From contig OY804578.1 of the NCBI GenBank assembly GCA_963680875.1, forward strand, positions 4,030,001 to 4,094,000: a stretch of DNA of 64,000 nt, written 5' to 3'. Position numbers and translations under genes: made by a program. Origin of the DNA: Bathymodiolus brooksi (lineage: Eukaryota; Mollusca; Bivalvia; Mytilida; Modiolidae). Within the stretch, counting starts at the first letter, position 1. Every line of letters starts with the position of its first letter. The notes beneath the pieces are model-generated. The model saw nothing but the letters and a program-made list of their open reading frames with translations, searched no databases and had not been told where the DNA came from. Below, one piece after another: positions 50,040 through 63,300 of the stretch.

Positions 50040-52990
50040 ATTGCTGAACAATAATCACACCATAAGGTTTTGTTTAAGACCATTGATTGCTGAACAATAA
50101 TTACACCATAAGGTTTTGTTTTAAGACCATTGATTGCTGAACAATAATTACACCATAAGGTTTTGTTTTAAGACCATTGATTGCTGAACAATAATCACAC
50201 CAGAAGGTTTTGTTTTAAGACCATTGATTGCTGAACAATAATTACACCAGAAGGTTTTGTTTTAAGACCATTGGTTGCTGAACAATAATCACACCATAAG
50301 GTTTTGTTTAAGACCATTGATTGCTGAACAATAATTACACCAGAAGGTTTTGTTTTAAGACCATTGATTGCTGAACAATAATCACACCAGAAGGTTTTGT
50401 TTTAAGACCATTGATTGCTGAACAATAATCACACCATAAGGTTTTGTTTAAGACCATTGATTGCTGAACAATAATTACACCATAAGGTTTTGTTTTAAGA
50501 CCATTGATTGCTGAAGAATAATCACACCATAAGGTTTTGTTTTAAGACCATTGATTGCTGAACAATAATTACACCATAAGGTTTTGTTTTAAGACCATTG
50601 ATTGCTGAAGAATAATCACACCATAAGGTTTTGTTTTAAGACCATTGATTGCTGAACAATAATTACACCATAAGGTTTTGTTTTAAGACCATTGATTGCT
50701 GAACAATAATCACACTATAAGGTTTTGTTTTAAGACCATTGATTGCTGAACAATAATCACACCATAAGGTTTTGTTTTAAGACCATTGATTGCTGAACAA
50801 TAATTACACCATAAGGTTTTGTTTTAAGACCATTGATTGCTGAACAATAATTACACCATAAGGTTTTGTTTTAAGACCATTGATTGCTGAACAATAATTA
50901 CACCATAAGGTTTTGTTTTAAGACCATTGATTGCTGAACAATAATTACACCAGAAGGTTTTGTTTTAAGACCATTGATTGCTGAACAATAATCACACCAG
51001 AAGGTTTTGTTTTAAGACCATTGATTGCTGAACAATAATTACACCATAAGGTTTTGTTTTAAGACCATTGATTGCTGAACAATAATCACACCATAAGGTT
51101 TTGTTTTAAGACCATTGATTGCTGAACAATAATTACACCATAAGGTTTTGTTTTAAGACCATTGATTGCTGAACAATAATTACACCATAAGGTTTTGTTT
51201 TAAGACCATTGATTGCTGAACAATAATTACACCATAAGGTTTTGTTTTAAGACCATCGATTGCTGAACGATAATCATACCATAAGGTTTTGTTTTAAGAC
51301 CATTGATTGCTGAACAATAATTACACCATAAGGTTTTATTTTAAGACCATTGATTGCTGAACAATAATTACACCATAAGGTTTTGTTTTAAGACCATTGA
51401 TTGCTGAACAATAATCACACCAGAAGGTTTTGTTTTAAGACCATTGATTGCTGAACAATAATTACACCATAAGGTTTTGTTTTAAGACCATTGATTGCTG
51501 AAGAATAATCACACCATAAGGTTTTGTTTTAAGACCATTGATTGCTGAACAATAATTACACCATAAGGTTTTGTTTTAAGACCATTGATTGCTGAACAAT
51601 AATTACACCATAAGGTTTTGTTTTAAGACCATTGATTGCTGAACAATAATTACACCATAAGGTTTTGTTTTAAGACCATCGATTGCTGAACGATAATCAT
51701 ACCATAAGGTTTTGTTTTAAGACCATTGATTGCTGAACAATAATTACACCATAAGGTTTTGTTTTAAGACCATTGATTGCTGAACAATAATTACACCAGA
51801 AGGTTTTGTTTTAAGACCATTGATTGCTGAACAATAATTACACCAGAAGGTTTTGTTTTAAGACCATTGATTGCTGAACAATAATCACACCAGAAGGTTT
51901 TGTTTTAAGACCATTGATTGCTGAACAATAATTACACCAGAAGGTTTTGTTTTAAGACCATTGATTGCTGAACAATAATTACACCAGAAGGTTTTGTTTT
52001 AAGACCATTGATTGCTGAACAATAATCACACCAGAAGGTTTTGTTTTAAGACCATTGATTGCTGAACAATAATCACACCATAAGGTTTTGTTTAAGACCA
52101 TTGATTGCTGAACAATAATTACACCATAAGGTTTTGTTTTAAGACCATTGATTGCTGAACAATAATTACACCATAAGGTTTTGTTTTAAGACCATTGATT
52201 GCTGAACAATAATCACACTATAAGGTTTTGTTTTAAGACCATTGATTGCTGAACAATAATCACACCATAAGGTTTTGTTTTAAGACCATTGATTGCTGAA
52301 CAATAATTACACCATAAGGTTTTGTTTTAAGGCCATTGATTGCTGAACAATAATTACACCATAAGGTTTTGTTTTAAGACCATTGATTGCTGAACAATAA
52401 TTACACCATAAGGTTTTGTTTTAAGACCATTGATTGCTGAACAATAATTACACCATAAGGTTTTGTTTTAAGACCATTGATTGCTGAACAATAATTACAC
52501 CAGAAGGTTTTGTTTTAAGACCTTTGATTGCTGAACAATAATCACACCAGAAGGTTTTGTTTTAAGACCATTGATTGCTGAACAATAATTACACCATAAG
52601 GTTTTGTTTTAAGACCATTGATTGCTGAAGAATAATCACACCATAAGGTTTTGTTTTAAGACTATTGATTGCTGAACAATAATTACACCATAAGGTTTTG
52701 TTTTAAGACCATTGATTGCTGAACAATAATTACACCATAAGGTTTTGTTTTAAGACCATCGATTGCTGAACGATAATCATACCATAAGGTTTTGTTTTAA
52801 GACCATTGATTGCTGAACAATAATTACACCATAAGGTTTTATTTTAAGACCATTGATTGCTGAACAATAATTACACCATAAGGTTTTGTTTTAAGACCAT
52901 TGATTGCTGAACAATAATCACACCATATGGTTTTGTTTTAAGACCATTGATTGCTGAACAATAATCACACCATAAGGTTTTGTTTTAAGA
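50040..52990 (+). repeat. 47-bp tandem array, about 63 copies
   Basis: The unit is ATTGCTGAACAATAATTACA CCATAAGGTTTTGTTTTAAGACCATTG. Variants alternate ATTAC/ATCAC and CATAAGG/CAGAAGG. A rare TCGATTGCTGAACGATAATC unit recurs at 51256, 51679 and 52759; the first spacing is exactly nine units. There is no match to neighbouring exons and no open frame. Confidence 0.96.
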
Positions 52991-53301
52991 CGATTATCTT
53001 TAATTTCACTACTGATTTAGACCTCATTTTTCATATCTACTAAGGTGGTGATAATTGGTACAGTTCCATCCACATTATGTGCATTGTTGACATTTTAACC
53101 AACAATAACAACTACTGGTATGGGCCACTCCCATGCCAAATATCAAACTCTTAATCAAGATATGGCAACAGAAACTGAAGGAAATATAGGTTCTGGTTTG
53201 GAATAGACACATAAATATTGAGGAGATATACTAGTTTATACTGGTTCTAAAGTTTTCCCTTTGATCTCTAGAGGTAAAACAGTACAACATGTGTATTGTA
53301 G
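52991..53301. other. Intron end before the terminal exon
   Basis: Non-repetitive AT-rich sequence. The acceptor is GTGTATTGTAG at 53301, with a mediocre pyrimidine tract. Nothing else was recognised. Confidence 0.6.
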
Positions 53302-53458
53302 GTATAAGTTAATGACAGATTGTTGGCAAGACGATCCAATGAAGAGAATGGAGTATGAAAAGATATTACAAGTTCTGTCTAATATGGCATCCAATCATTC
53401 CTTGCACATTTTATTGGACAGTTTACCAGAGGAATGTAAATTTCAACAGGCTGTCTAA
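53302..53458 (+). CDS. Terminal exon: kinase alpha-H/alpha-I and C-terminus
   Basis: After completing the split leucine codon, the exon encodes YKLMTDCWQDDPMKRMEYEK and then ILQVLSNMAS. This is subdomain XI, with the conserved CW.DDP..R pattern and the structural arginine. It ends HSLHILLDSLPEECKFQQAV and TAA at 53456-53458. The C-terminal tail is short and has no tyrosine beyond the domain. The last 76 nt of coding sequence (53378-53453) are the first unit of a downstream tandem array. The present stop lies where unit two begins in a shifted frame, so the C-terminus may have been set by the duplication. Confidence 0.93.
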
Positions 53459-54865
53459 TTTGACCACCAATCATTCCTGACATATCTTCATTGACAGTTT
53501 ACCAGAGGAATGTAAATTTCAGCAGGCTGTCTAATTTGACCACCAATCATTCCTGACATATCTTCATTGACATTTTACCAAAGACATGTAAATTTCTGCC
53601 AACTGTCTAATTTGATCACCAATCATTCCTGACATATCTTCATTGACAGTTTACCAGAGGAATGTAAATTTCAACAGGCTGTCTAATTTGACCACCAATC
53701 ATTCCTGACATATCTTCATTGACAGTTTACCAGAGGAATGTAAATTTCTGCCGACTGTCTAATTTGACCACCAATCATTCCTGACATATCTTCATTGACA
53801 GTTTACCAGAGGAATGTAAATTTCTGCCGACTGTCTAATTTGACCACCAATCATTCCTGACATATCTTCATTGACAGTTTACCAGAGGAATGTAAATTTC
53901 AGTAGACTGTCTAATTTGACCACCAATCATTCCTGACATATCTTCATTGACAGTTTACCAGAGGAATGTAAATTTCAACAGGCTGTCTAATTTGACCACC
54001 AATCATTCCTGACATATCTTCATTGACAGTTTACCAGAGGAATGTAAATTTCTGCCGACTGTCTAATTTGACCACCAATCATTCCTGACAAATCTTCATT
54101 GACAGTTTACCAGAGGAATGTAAATTTCAACAGGCTGTCTAATTTGACCACCAATCATTCCTGACATATCTTCATTGACAGTTTACCAGAGGAATGTAAA
54201 TTTCAGTAGAATGTCTAATTTGACCACCAATCATTCCTGACATATCTTCATTGACAGTTTACCAGAGGAATGTAAATTTCAACAGGCTGTCTAATTTGAC
54301 CACCAATCATTCCTGACATATCTTCATTGACAGTTTACCAAACACATGTAAATTTCAGCAGGCTGTCTAATTTGATCACCAATCATTCCTGACATATCTT
54401 CATTGACAGTTTACCAAAGACATGTAAGTTTCTGCCGACTGTCTAATTTGACCACCAATCATTCCTGACATATCTTCATTGACAGTTTACCAGAGGAATG
54501 TAAATTTCAGCAGGCTGTCTAATTTGACCACCAATCATTCCTGACATATCTTCATTGACAGTTTACCAGAGGAATGTAAATTTCAGCAGGCTGTCTAATT
54601 TGACCACCAATCATTCCTGACATATCTTCAATGACAGTTTACCAAAGACATGTAAATTTCTGCCGACTGTCTAATTTGACCACCAATCATTCCTGACATA
54701 TCTTCATTGACAGTTTACCAAACACATGTAAATTTCTGCCGACTGTCTAATTTGACCACCAATCATTCCTGACATATCTTCAATGACAGTTTACCAAAGA
54801 CATGTAAATTTCAGCAGACTGTCTAATTTGACCACCAATCATTCCTGACATATCTTCATTGACAT
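53454..54865 (+). repeat. 76-bp array made from the terminal exon, about 18 copies
   Basis: Units read TCTAATTTGACCACCAATCA, TTCCTGACATATCTTCATTG, ACAGTTTACCAGAGGAATGT, AAATTTCAACAGGCTG. The coding unit at 53378-53453 (TCTAATATGGCATCCAATCA through AGGCTG) is the same length with about a dozen differences, concentrated in its first 40 bp. Downstream variants include TCTGCCGACTG, TCAGTAGACTG and AAAGACATG. The array occupies the 3' UTR or immediate flank. Because 76 is not divisible by three, copies do not extend the reading frame. Confidence 0.96.
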
Positions 54866-55256
54866 TTCAGTGGCTGTGACAAACCAGCTATTTATAATTT
54901 AGATAATGTAGAATCAGGAAATCTGCTTATCTGAATCATGGAATTACCAAGAAACTATAAGGCTGTTAGATAAATCCTAGTCTAGATGACATTTTAACTT
55001 CACTGATTCCTAGACTGATGGTAGTTATTATTGGAGGAACGAACATCTATTTTCAGTATTTCTGTTGACATTTATTCATTATTATGTTTTACTTATTTTG
55101 ATCTAGTCATTAATTGACTGTGATTTACATATGTACATAATTGTATATATGCATTTATCTCAACAAGCTTTAAAATATCTAATAATTGTAATATGTTTAG
55201 TATTTGTTTTATCTCAGATTTCTTAAATTAAACAAAATACAACAAAATTTACAAAA
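54866..55256 (+). other. Probable 3' flank or UTR
   Basis: AT-rich sequence after the 76-bp array. ATTAAA at 55227-55232 is the only poly(A)-signal-like hexamer I would consider, and it is weak support. No gene was recognised. Confidence 0.35.
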
Positions 55257-55790
55257 TGATACCTCTGTTGTTGGACTATTTAGTCCCTGAGGATATCATT
55301 ATCCCAATAGTCAGTAGTCCCCGAGGATATCATTATCCCAATAGTCAGTAGTCCCTGAGGATATCATTATCCCAATAGTCAGTAGTCCCTGAGGATATCA
55401 TTATCCCAATAGTCAATAGTCCCTGAGGATATCATTATCCCAATAGTCAGTAGTCCCTGAAGGTATCATTATCCCAATAGTCAGTAGTCCCTGAAGGTAT
55501 CATTATCCCAATAGTCAGTAGTCCCTGAGGATATCATTATCCCAATAGTCAGTATTTCAGCACTGACATGGTTTATTAGATATATTTATTATTGAAATTT
55601 ACAGTTCCTAAATAATGTAATTTTCACAAAAAATCAGGTTGTCGTCCCGCATGGGTGGCCTTAGCATATTATGGCTCTCCTGTTGGTTTTATTGCTCCCA
55701 AACACTTTTACATTATTTGTCCTTCTAATCTTTTGATTTTGAAGGTTATTCCAGTTATTTGTGCACACTAAATTTGATATCTATGTTTTT
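55257..55790 (-). repeat. Reverse copy of the 19.5-kb interspersed element
   Basis: Read on the minus strand, this contains AAAACATAGATATCAAATTT AGTGTGCAC, GGGAGCAATAAAACCAACAG, TAGGAACTGTAAATTTCAAT and ATCTAATAAACCATGTCAGT. All are blocks of the element at 19543-21240. Where that copy has a 63-bp array, this one carries a 34-bp array. Confidence 0.8.
55281..55552 (+). repeat. 34-bp tandem repeat, 8 copies
   Basis: The unit TAGTCCCTGAGGATATCATT then ATCCCAATAGTCAG starts at 55281 and repeats every 34 bp. Variants are CCCCGAGG and CTGAAGG. It lies inside the reverse-oriented interspersed element. Confidence 0.96.
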
Positions 55791-56770
55791 AGTTCACCTG
55801 GCCAGAAAGCCATATGAGCTTTTGCCATCACTTGACATCTGTCGTCTGTTAACTTTTCACATTTGAATCTTCTCCTCTGAAACCTCTTAGCCAAATGAGC
55901 CAAAACATGATAGGAAGCATCTATGGAAGATCCTCTATTAAAATTGCTCATTTCGTCCAGATTTTTAACATGCATGGCCACCATGAGCAATTCTTGTGTC
56001 TGGTTGGTCAATTTCTAAAAAAATCTTCTCCTTTGAAACCGTTTAGCTAAATGAACCGAAACTTAGTAGAAGCATCTATAGAAGGTCCTCTATTATTAAA
56101 AATGCTCATTTCATTCCATTCTGTTAACAAATATGGCCACTATAGGCAATTCTTGTTTCTGGTTGGTCAATCTCTAACAATCTTCCCCTCTGAAACTGCT
56201 TAGTCAAATGAACCAAAACTTGGTAGGGAGTATCTATGGAAGGTCCTCTATAAAGATAAAGATTGCTCATTTTGTCTCTATCCGTTAACAAACATGGCCG
56301 CAATAGGAAATTGTTCTTTCTGGTTGGTCGATTTCTAAATGTCTTCTCCTATGAAACCACTGGGCCAAATAAAACAAAATTTTACAGGAAACATCTGCAG
56401 AAGGATTTCCTTATTTCATCCAGACAAAAAAACATGGTCGCCATGGGCAATTCTTGTTTCTGATTGACTGAAATTTTAAAAATCTTCTCTGAAACTAGGA
56501 GGCACAATTAATTGTTACTTTGTAGGAATAATGTATGCGAGATCCTGGACAAAATTTCCATATTTCATGCCGATCATACAACTAATATGGCCACTATTAG
56601 GCACTTCTTGTTTGTGATTTGCCAATTAAAAAAATCTTCTCTAAAACCATTTGGCCAAATTAATCGAAATTTAGTAGGAAGCACATATGGAAGGTTCTGT
56701 ATAAAAATTCCTCAAAACAAAATGACAGGTAGTCGACACAGACTCAGCCTACTGACCCCTAGATAATTTG
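55791..56770 (+). repeat. Interspersed repeat with internal tandem units
   Basis: It begins AGTTCACCTGGCCAGAAAGC CATATGAGCTTTTGCCATCA and continues with about five diverged internal units. Each has AATCTTCTCCT.TGAAACC, GCCAAATGA.CCAAAACTT, GTAGGAAGCATCTATGGAAG and AACATGGCC.C.ATAGGCAA. I associate this type with bivalve genomes. The short open frames inside it (55781-56011 minus; 56263-56463 and 56512-56766 plus) are not genes. Its first 50 bp resemble the 47-bp satellite unit 1.5 kb downstream. Confidence 0.75.
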
Positions 56771-57319
56771 TATTTTAAGTTAGATTTTAATGGGGTTTTC
56801 TGTAAATTCATTATGAAATTTCTTCCTGCACTTGTTGAATAAATTTCTACTACTGATGACTTTTGCTGGATAAGAATCGCCTTCAGTAATAACACTGGTC
56901 CATTAGGAGGTAGCCCTTGTAAACTTTCTGTGGTTGTATCATGCTGTGCCCGTCATAGTCATTTATTACTAATTATAGTTATAAATTGCTTCACATATTT
57001 ATATTTAACTTGTGTCTTATACAAAATCTATTTTTTTTTCAAGTATTTATTATTGTTATATGTTGTTATGTGATATTTTTTGTCGTGAACTTTATGATAC
57101 TTGGTATGTATATTTTTATTATTATTATTATTTTACATATTTTATCATGTTTTATTGGTCTTCGATGAAGGTGAGAAATCAACAAAATAAAAGTAACAAA
57201 ATACAGTTGGGTTCTTGTGTCACTTGGCTTTCTCCAGTTGAATATCAGACATTTTTTTGTAAAGAATTTTCCAGCTGTTTCATCCTCAAAAGGCAATAAA
57301 TATTTTACACTTCCACAAT
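56771..57319. other. Intergenic, AT-rich, no gene recognised
   Basis: The stretch contains GTTGAATAAATTTC (AATAAA at about 56837) and a T/TTA-rich region near 57030-57150. Overlapping short frames on both strands at 57000-57340 show no domain or splice support. Confidence 0.45.
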
Positions 57320-60300
57320 CATGTTTTAACCTCACTCTACCCAAAGGGCCATGTGAACTATTGCCATCACTTGTTGTCTCACCCTACCCAAAGGGCCATG
57401 TGAGCTATTGCCATCACTTGTTGTCTCACCATACCCAAAGGGCCATGTGAGCTATTGCCATCTTGTTGTCTCACCCTACCCAAAGGGTCATGTGAACTAT
57501 TGCCATCACTTGTTGTCTCACCGTACCCAAAGGGCCATGTGAACTATTGCCATCACTTGTTGTCTCACCCTACCCAAAGGGCCATGTCAGCTATTGCCAT
57601 CACTTGTTGTCTCACCGTACCCAAAGGGCCATGTGAACTATTGCCATCAGTTGTTGTCTCACCCTACCCAAAGGGCCATGTGAGCTATTGCCATCACTTG
57701 TTGTCTCACCCTACCCAAAGGGCCATGTGAACTATTGCCATCACTTGTTGTCTCACCCTACCCAAAGGGCCATGTGAGCTATTGCCATCACTTGTTGTCT
57801 CACCCTATTCAAAAGGCCATGTGAGCTATTGCCATCACTTGTTGTCTCACCCTACCCAAAGGGTCATGTGAGCTATTGCCATCACTTGTTGTCTCACCGT
57901 ACCCAAAGGGCCATGTGAACTATTGCCATCACTTGTTGTCTCACCCTACCCAAAGGGCCATGTCAGCTATTGCCATCACTTGTTGTTTCACCGTACCCAA
58001 AGGGTCATGTGAACTATTGCCATCAGTTGTTGTCTCACCCTACCCAAAGGGCCATGTGAGCTATTGCCATCACTTGTTGTCTCACCCTACCCAATGGGCC
58101 ATGTGAACTATTACCATCACTTGTTGTCTCACCTTACCCAAAGGGCCATGTGAGCTATTGCCATCATTTGTTGTCTCACCCTACCCAAAGGGCCATGTGA
58201 ACTATTGCCATCACTTGTTGTCTCACCCTACCCAAAGGGCCATGTGAACTATTGCCATCACTTGTTGTCTCACCCTACCCAAAGGGCCATGTGAGCTATT
58301 GCCATCACTTGTTGTCTCACCCTATTCAAAAGGCCATGTGAGCTATTGCCATCACTTGTTGTCTCACCCTACCCAAAGGGCCATGTGAGCTATTGCCATC
58401 ACTTGTTGTCTCACCGTACCCAAAGGGCCATGTGAACTATTGCCACCACTTGTTGTCTCACCCTACCCAAAGGGTCATGTGAACTATTGCCATCATTTGT
58501 TGTCTCACCCTACCCAAAGGGCCATGTGAGCTATTGCCATCACTTGTTGTCTCACCATACCCAAAGGGCCATGTGAGCTATTGCCATCTTGTTGTCTCAC
58601 CCTACCCAAAGGGTCATGTGAACTATTGCCATCACTTGTTGTCTCACCCTATTCAAAAGGCCATGTGAGCTATTGCCATCACTTGTTGTCTCACCCTACC
58701 CAAAGGGCCATGTGAGCTATTGCCATCACTTGTTGTCTCACCGTACCCAAAGGGCCATGTGAACTATTGCCACCACTTGTTGTCTCACCCTACCCAAAGG
58801 GTCATGTGAACTATTGCCATCATTTGTTGTCTCACCCTACCCAAAGGGCCATGTGAGCTATTGCCATCACTTGTTGTCTCACCATACCCAAAGGGCCATG
58901 TGAGCTATTGCCATCTTGTTGTCTCACCCTACCCAAAGGGTCATGTGAACTATTGCCATCACTTGTTGTCTCACCGTACCCAAAGGGCCATGGGAACTAT
59001 TGCCATCACTTGTTGTCACACCTTACCCAAAGGACCATGTGAACTATTGCCATCACTTGTTGTCTCACCCTACCCAAAGGGCCATGTGAACTATTGCCAT
59101 CATTTGTTGTCTCACCCTACCCAAAGGGTCATGTGAACTATTGCCATCACTTGTTGTCTCACCCTACCCAAAGGGCCATGTGAGCTATTGCCATCACTTA
59201 TTTTTTCACCCTACCCAAAGGGCCATGTGAACTATTGTCATCACTTGTCTCACCCTACCCAAAGGGCCATGTGAACTATTGCCATCACTTGTTGTCTCAC
59301 CGTACCCAAAGGGCCATGGGAACTATTGCCATCACTTGTTGTCTCACCCTACCCAAAGGGCCATGTGTGCTATTGCCATCACTTGTTGTCTCACCCTACC
59401 CAAAGGGCCATGTGAACTATTGCCATCACTTGTTGTCTCACCCTACCCAAAGGGCCATGTCAGCTATTGCCATCACTTGTTGTTTCACCATACCCAAAGG
59501 GTCATGTGAGCTATTGCCATCAGTTGTTGTCTCACCCTACCTAAAGGGTCATGTGAACTATTGCCATCACTTGTTGTCTCACCCTACCCAAAGGGCCATG
59601 TGAGCTATTGCCATCACTTGTTGTCTCACCGTACCCAAAGGGCCATGTGAACTATTGCCACCACTTGTTGTCTCACCCTACCCAAAGGGTCATGTGAACT
59701 ATTGCCATCATTTGTTGTCTCACCCTACCCAAAGGGCCATGTGAGCTATTGCCATCACTTGTTGTCTCACCATACCCAAAGGGCCATGTGAGCTATTGCC
59801 ATCTTGTTGTCTCACCCTACCCAAAGGGTCATGTGAACTATTGCCATCACTTGTTGTCTCACCGTACCCAAAGGGCCATGGGAACTATTGCCATCACTTG
59901 TTGTCACACCTTACCCAAAGGACCATGTGAACTATTGCCATCACTTGTTGTCTCACCCTACCCAAAGGGCCATGTGAACTATTGCCATCATTTGTTGTCT
60001 CACCCTACCCAAAGGGTCATGTGAACTATTGCCATCACTTGTTGTCTCACCCTACCCAAAGGGCCATGTGAGCTATTGCCATCACTTATTTTTTCACCCT
60101 ACCCAAAGGGCCATGTGAACTATTGTCATCACTTGTCTCACCCTACCCAAAGGGCCATGTGAACTATTGCCATCACTTGTTGTCTCACCGTACCCAAAGG
60201 GCCATGGGAACTATTGCCATCACTTGTTGTCTCACCCTACCCAAAAGGCCATGTGAGCTATTGCCATCACTTGTTGTCTCACCCTACCCAAAGGGCCATG

Positions 60301-63300
60301 TGAACTATTGCCATCACTTGTTGTCTCACCCTACCCAAAGGGCCATGTCAGCTATTGCCATCACTTGTTGTTTCACCATACCCAAAGGGTCATGTGAGCT
60401 ATTGCCATCAGTTGTTGTCTCACCCTACCTAAAGGGTCATGTGAACTATTGCCATCACTTGTTGTCTCACCCTACCCAAAGGGCCATGTGAGCTATTGTC
60501 AACACATGTTGTCTCACCCTACCCAAAGGGCCATGTGAACTATTGTCATCACTTGTCTCACGCTGCCTAAAGGGCCATGTGAACTATTGCCATCACTTGT
60601 TGTCTCACCCTACCCAAAGGGCCATGTGAGCTATTGTCATCACTTGTTTTCTCACCCTACCCAAAGAGCCATGTGAACTATTGCCATCACTTGTTGTCTC
60701 ACCCTACCCAAAGGGCTATGTGAGCTATTGCCATCACTTGTTGTCTCACCCTACCCAAAGGACCATATGAACTATTGCCATCACTTGTTTTTTCACCCTA
60801 CCCAAAGGGCCATGTGAACTATTGTCATCACTTGTTGTCTCACCCTACCCAAAGTGCCATGTGAACTATTGCCATCACTTGTTGTCTCACCCTACCCAAA
60901 GGGCCATGTGAACTATTGCCACCACTTGTTGTCTCACCCTACCCAAAGGGTCATGTGAACTATTGCCATCATTTGTTGTCTCACCCAACCCAAAGGGCCA
61001 TGTGAGCTATTGCCATCACTTGTTGTCTCACCATACCCAAAGGGCCATGTGAGCTATTGCCATCTTGTTGTCTCACCCTACCCAAAGGGTCATGTGAACT
61101 ATTGCCATCACTTGTCTCACCGTACCCAAAGGGCCATGGGAACTATTGCCATCACTTGTTGTCTCACCCTACCCAAAGGGCCATGTGAGCTATTGCCATC
61201 ACTTGTTGTCTCACCCTACCCAAAGGGCCATGTGAACTATTGCCATCAGTTGTTGTCTCACCCTACCCAAAGGGCCATGTGAGCTATTGCCATCACTTGT
61301 TGTCTCACCCTATTCAAAAGGCCATGTGAGCTATTGCCATCACTTGTTGTCTCACCCTACCCAAAGGGCCATGTGAGCTATTGCCATCACTTGTTGTCTC
61401 ACCGTACCCAAAGGGCCATGTGAACTATTGCCATCACTTGTTGTCTCACCCTACCCAAAGGGCCATGTCAGCTATTGCCATCACTTGTTGTTTCACCGTA
61501 CCCAAAGGGTCATGTGAACTATTGCCATCACTTGTTGTCTCACCCTACCCAAAGGGCCATGTGAGCTATTGCCATCACTTGTTGTCTCACCCTACCCAAT
61601 GGGCCATGTGAACTATTACCATCGCTTGTTGTCTCACCTTACCCAAAGGACCATGTGAACTATTGCCATCACTTGTTGTCTCACCTTACCCAAAGGGCCA
61701 TGTGAGCTATTGCCATCATTTGTTGTCTCACCCTACCCAAAGGGCCATGTGAACTATTGCCATCACTTGTTGTCTCACCCTACCCAAAGGGCCATGTGAA
61801 CTATTGCCATCACTTGTTGTCTCACCCTACCCAAAGGGCCATGTGAGCTATTGCCATCACTTGTTGTCTCACCCTATTCAAAAGGCCATGTGAGCTATTG
61901 CCATCACTTGTTGTCTCACCCTACCCAAAGGGCCATGTGAGCTATTGCCATCACTTGTTGTCTCACCGTACCCAAAGGGCCATGTGAACTATTGCCACCA
62001 CTTGTTGTCTCACCCTACCCAAAGGGTCATGTGAACTATTGCCATCATTTGTTGTCTCACCCTACCCAAAGGGCCATGTGAGCTATTGCCATCACTTGTT
62101 GTTTCACCATACCCAAAGGGCCATGTGAGCTATTGCCATCTTGTTGTCTCACCCTACCCAAAGGGTCATGTGAACTATTGCCATCACTTGTTGTCTCACC
62201 CTATTCAAAAGGCCATGTGAGCTATTGCCATCACTTGTTGTCTCACCCTACCCAAAGGGCCATGTGAGCTATTGCCATCACTTGTTGTCTCACCGTACCC
62301 AAAGGGCCATGTGAACTATTGCCACCACTTGTTGTCTCACCCTACCCAAAGGGTCATGTGAACTATTGCCATAATTTGTTGTCTCACCCTACCCAAAGGG
62401 CCATGTGAGCTATTGCCATCACTTGTTGTCTCACCATACCCAAAGGGCCATGTGAGCTATTGCCATCTTGTTGTCTCACCCTACCCAAAGGGTCATGTGA
62501 ACTATTGCCATCACTTGTTGTCTCACCGTACCCAAAGGGCCATGGGAACTATTGCCATCACTTGTTGTCACACCTTACCCAAAGGACCATGTGAACTATT
62601 GCCATCACTTGTTGTCTCACCCTACCCAAAGGGCCATGTGAACTATTGCCATCATTTGTTGTCTCACCCTACCCAAAGGGTCATGTGAACTATTGCCATC
62701 ACTTGTTGTCTCACCCTACCCAAAGGGCCATGTGAGCTATTGCCATCACTTATTTTTTCACCCTACCCAAAGGGCCATGCGAACTATTGTCATCACTTGT
62801 CTCACCCTACCCAAAGGGCCATGTGAACTATTGCCATCACTTGTTGTCTCACCGTACCCAAAGGGCCATGGGAACTATTGCCATCACTTGTTGTCTCACC
62901 CTACCCAAAGGGCCATGTGTGCTATTGCCATCACTTGTTGTCTCACCCTACCCAAAGGGCCATGTGAACTATTGCCATCACTTGTTGTCTCACCCTACCC
63001 AAAGGGCCATGTCAGCTATTGCCATCACTTGTTGTTTCACCATACCCAAAGGGTCATGTGAGCTATTGCCATCAGTTGTTGTCTCACCCTACCTAAAGGG
63101 TCATGTGAACTATTGCCATCACTTGTTGTCTCACCCTACCCAAAGGGCCATGTGAGCTATTGCCATCACTTGTTGTCTCACCGTACCCACAGGGCCATGT
63201 GAACTATTGCCACCACTTGTTGTCTCACCCTACCCAAAGGGTCATGTGAACTATTGCCATCATTTGTTGTCTCACCCTACCCAAAGGGCCATGTGAGCTA

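Larger units (their letters stand above)
15603..53458 (+). other. Gene span: receptor-type tyrosine pseudokinase (partial, nine exons)
   Basis: Nine exons on the + strand join with consistent phases (0, 0, 1, 1, 0, 0, 1, 2 at successive junctions) to encode a transmembrane helix, an acidic juxtamembrane segment and one kinase-like domain, about 388 residues to the stop. The order of kinase subdomains is normal. Catalytic residues are lost (YYR for HRD, GFG for DFG) while the AIK lysine and alpha-C glutamate remain. Extracellular exons, promoter and start codon were not found here. A single-pass protein with a degenerate DFG recalls vertebrate STYK1/NOK, but this is from memory and orthology is not established. 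About 97% of the span is intron, mostly satellite DNA. Confidence 0.85.

Noticed and set aside
50040..52990. Relationship between the two 47-bp arrays (50-53 kb and 57-64 kb)
   Set aside because: Unit lengths agree but the sequences are unrelated on either strand, so the match in period is taken as coincidence.
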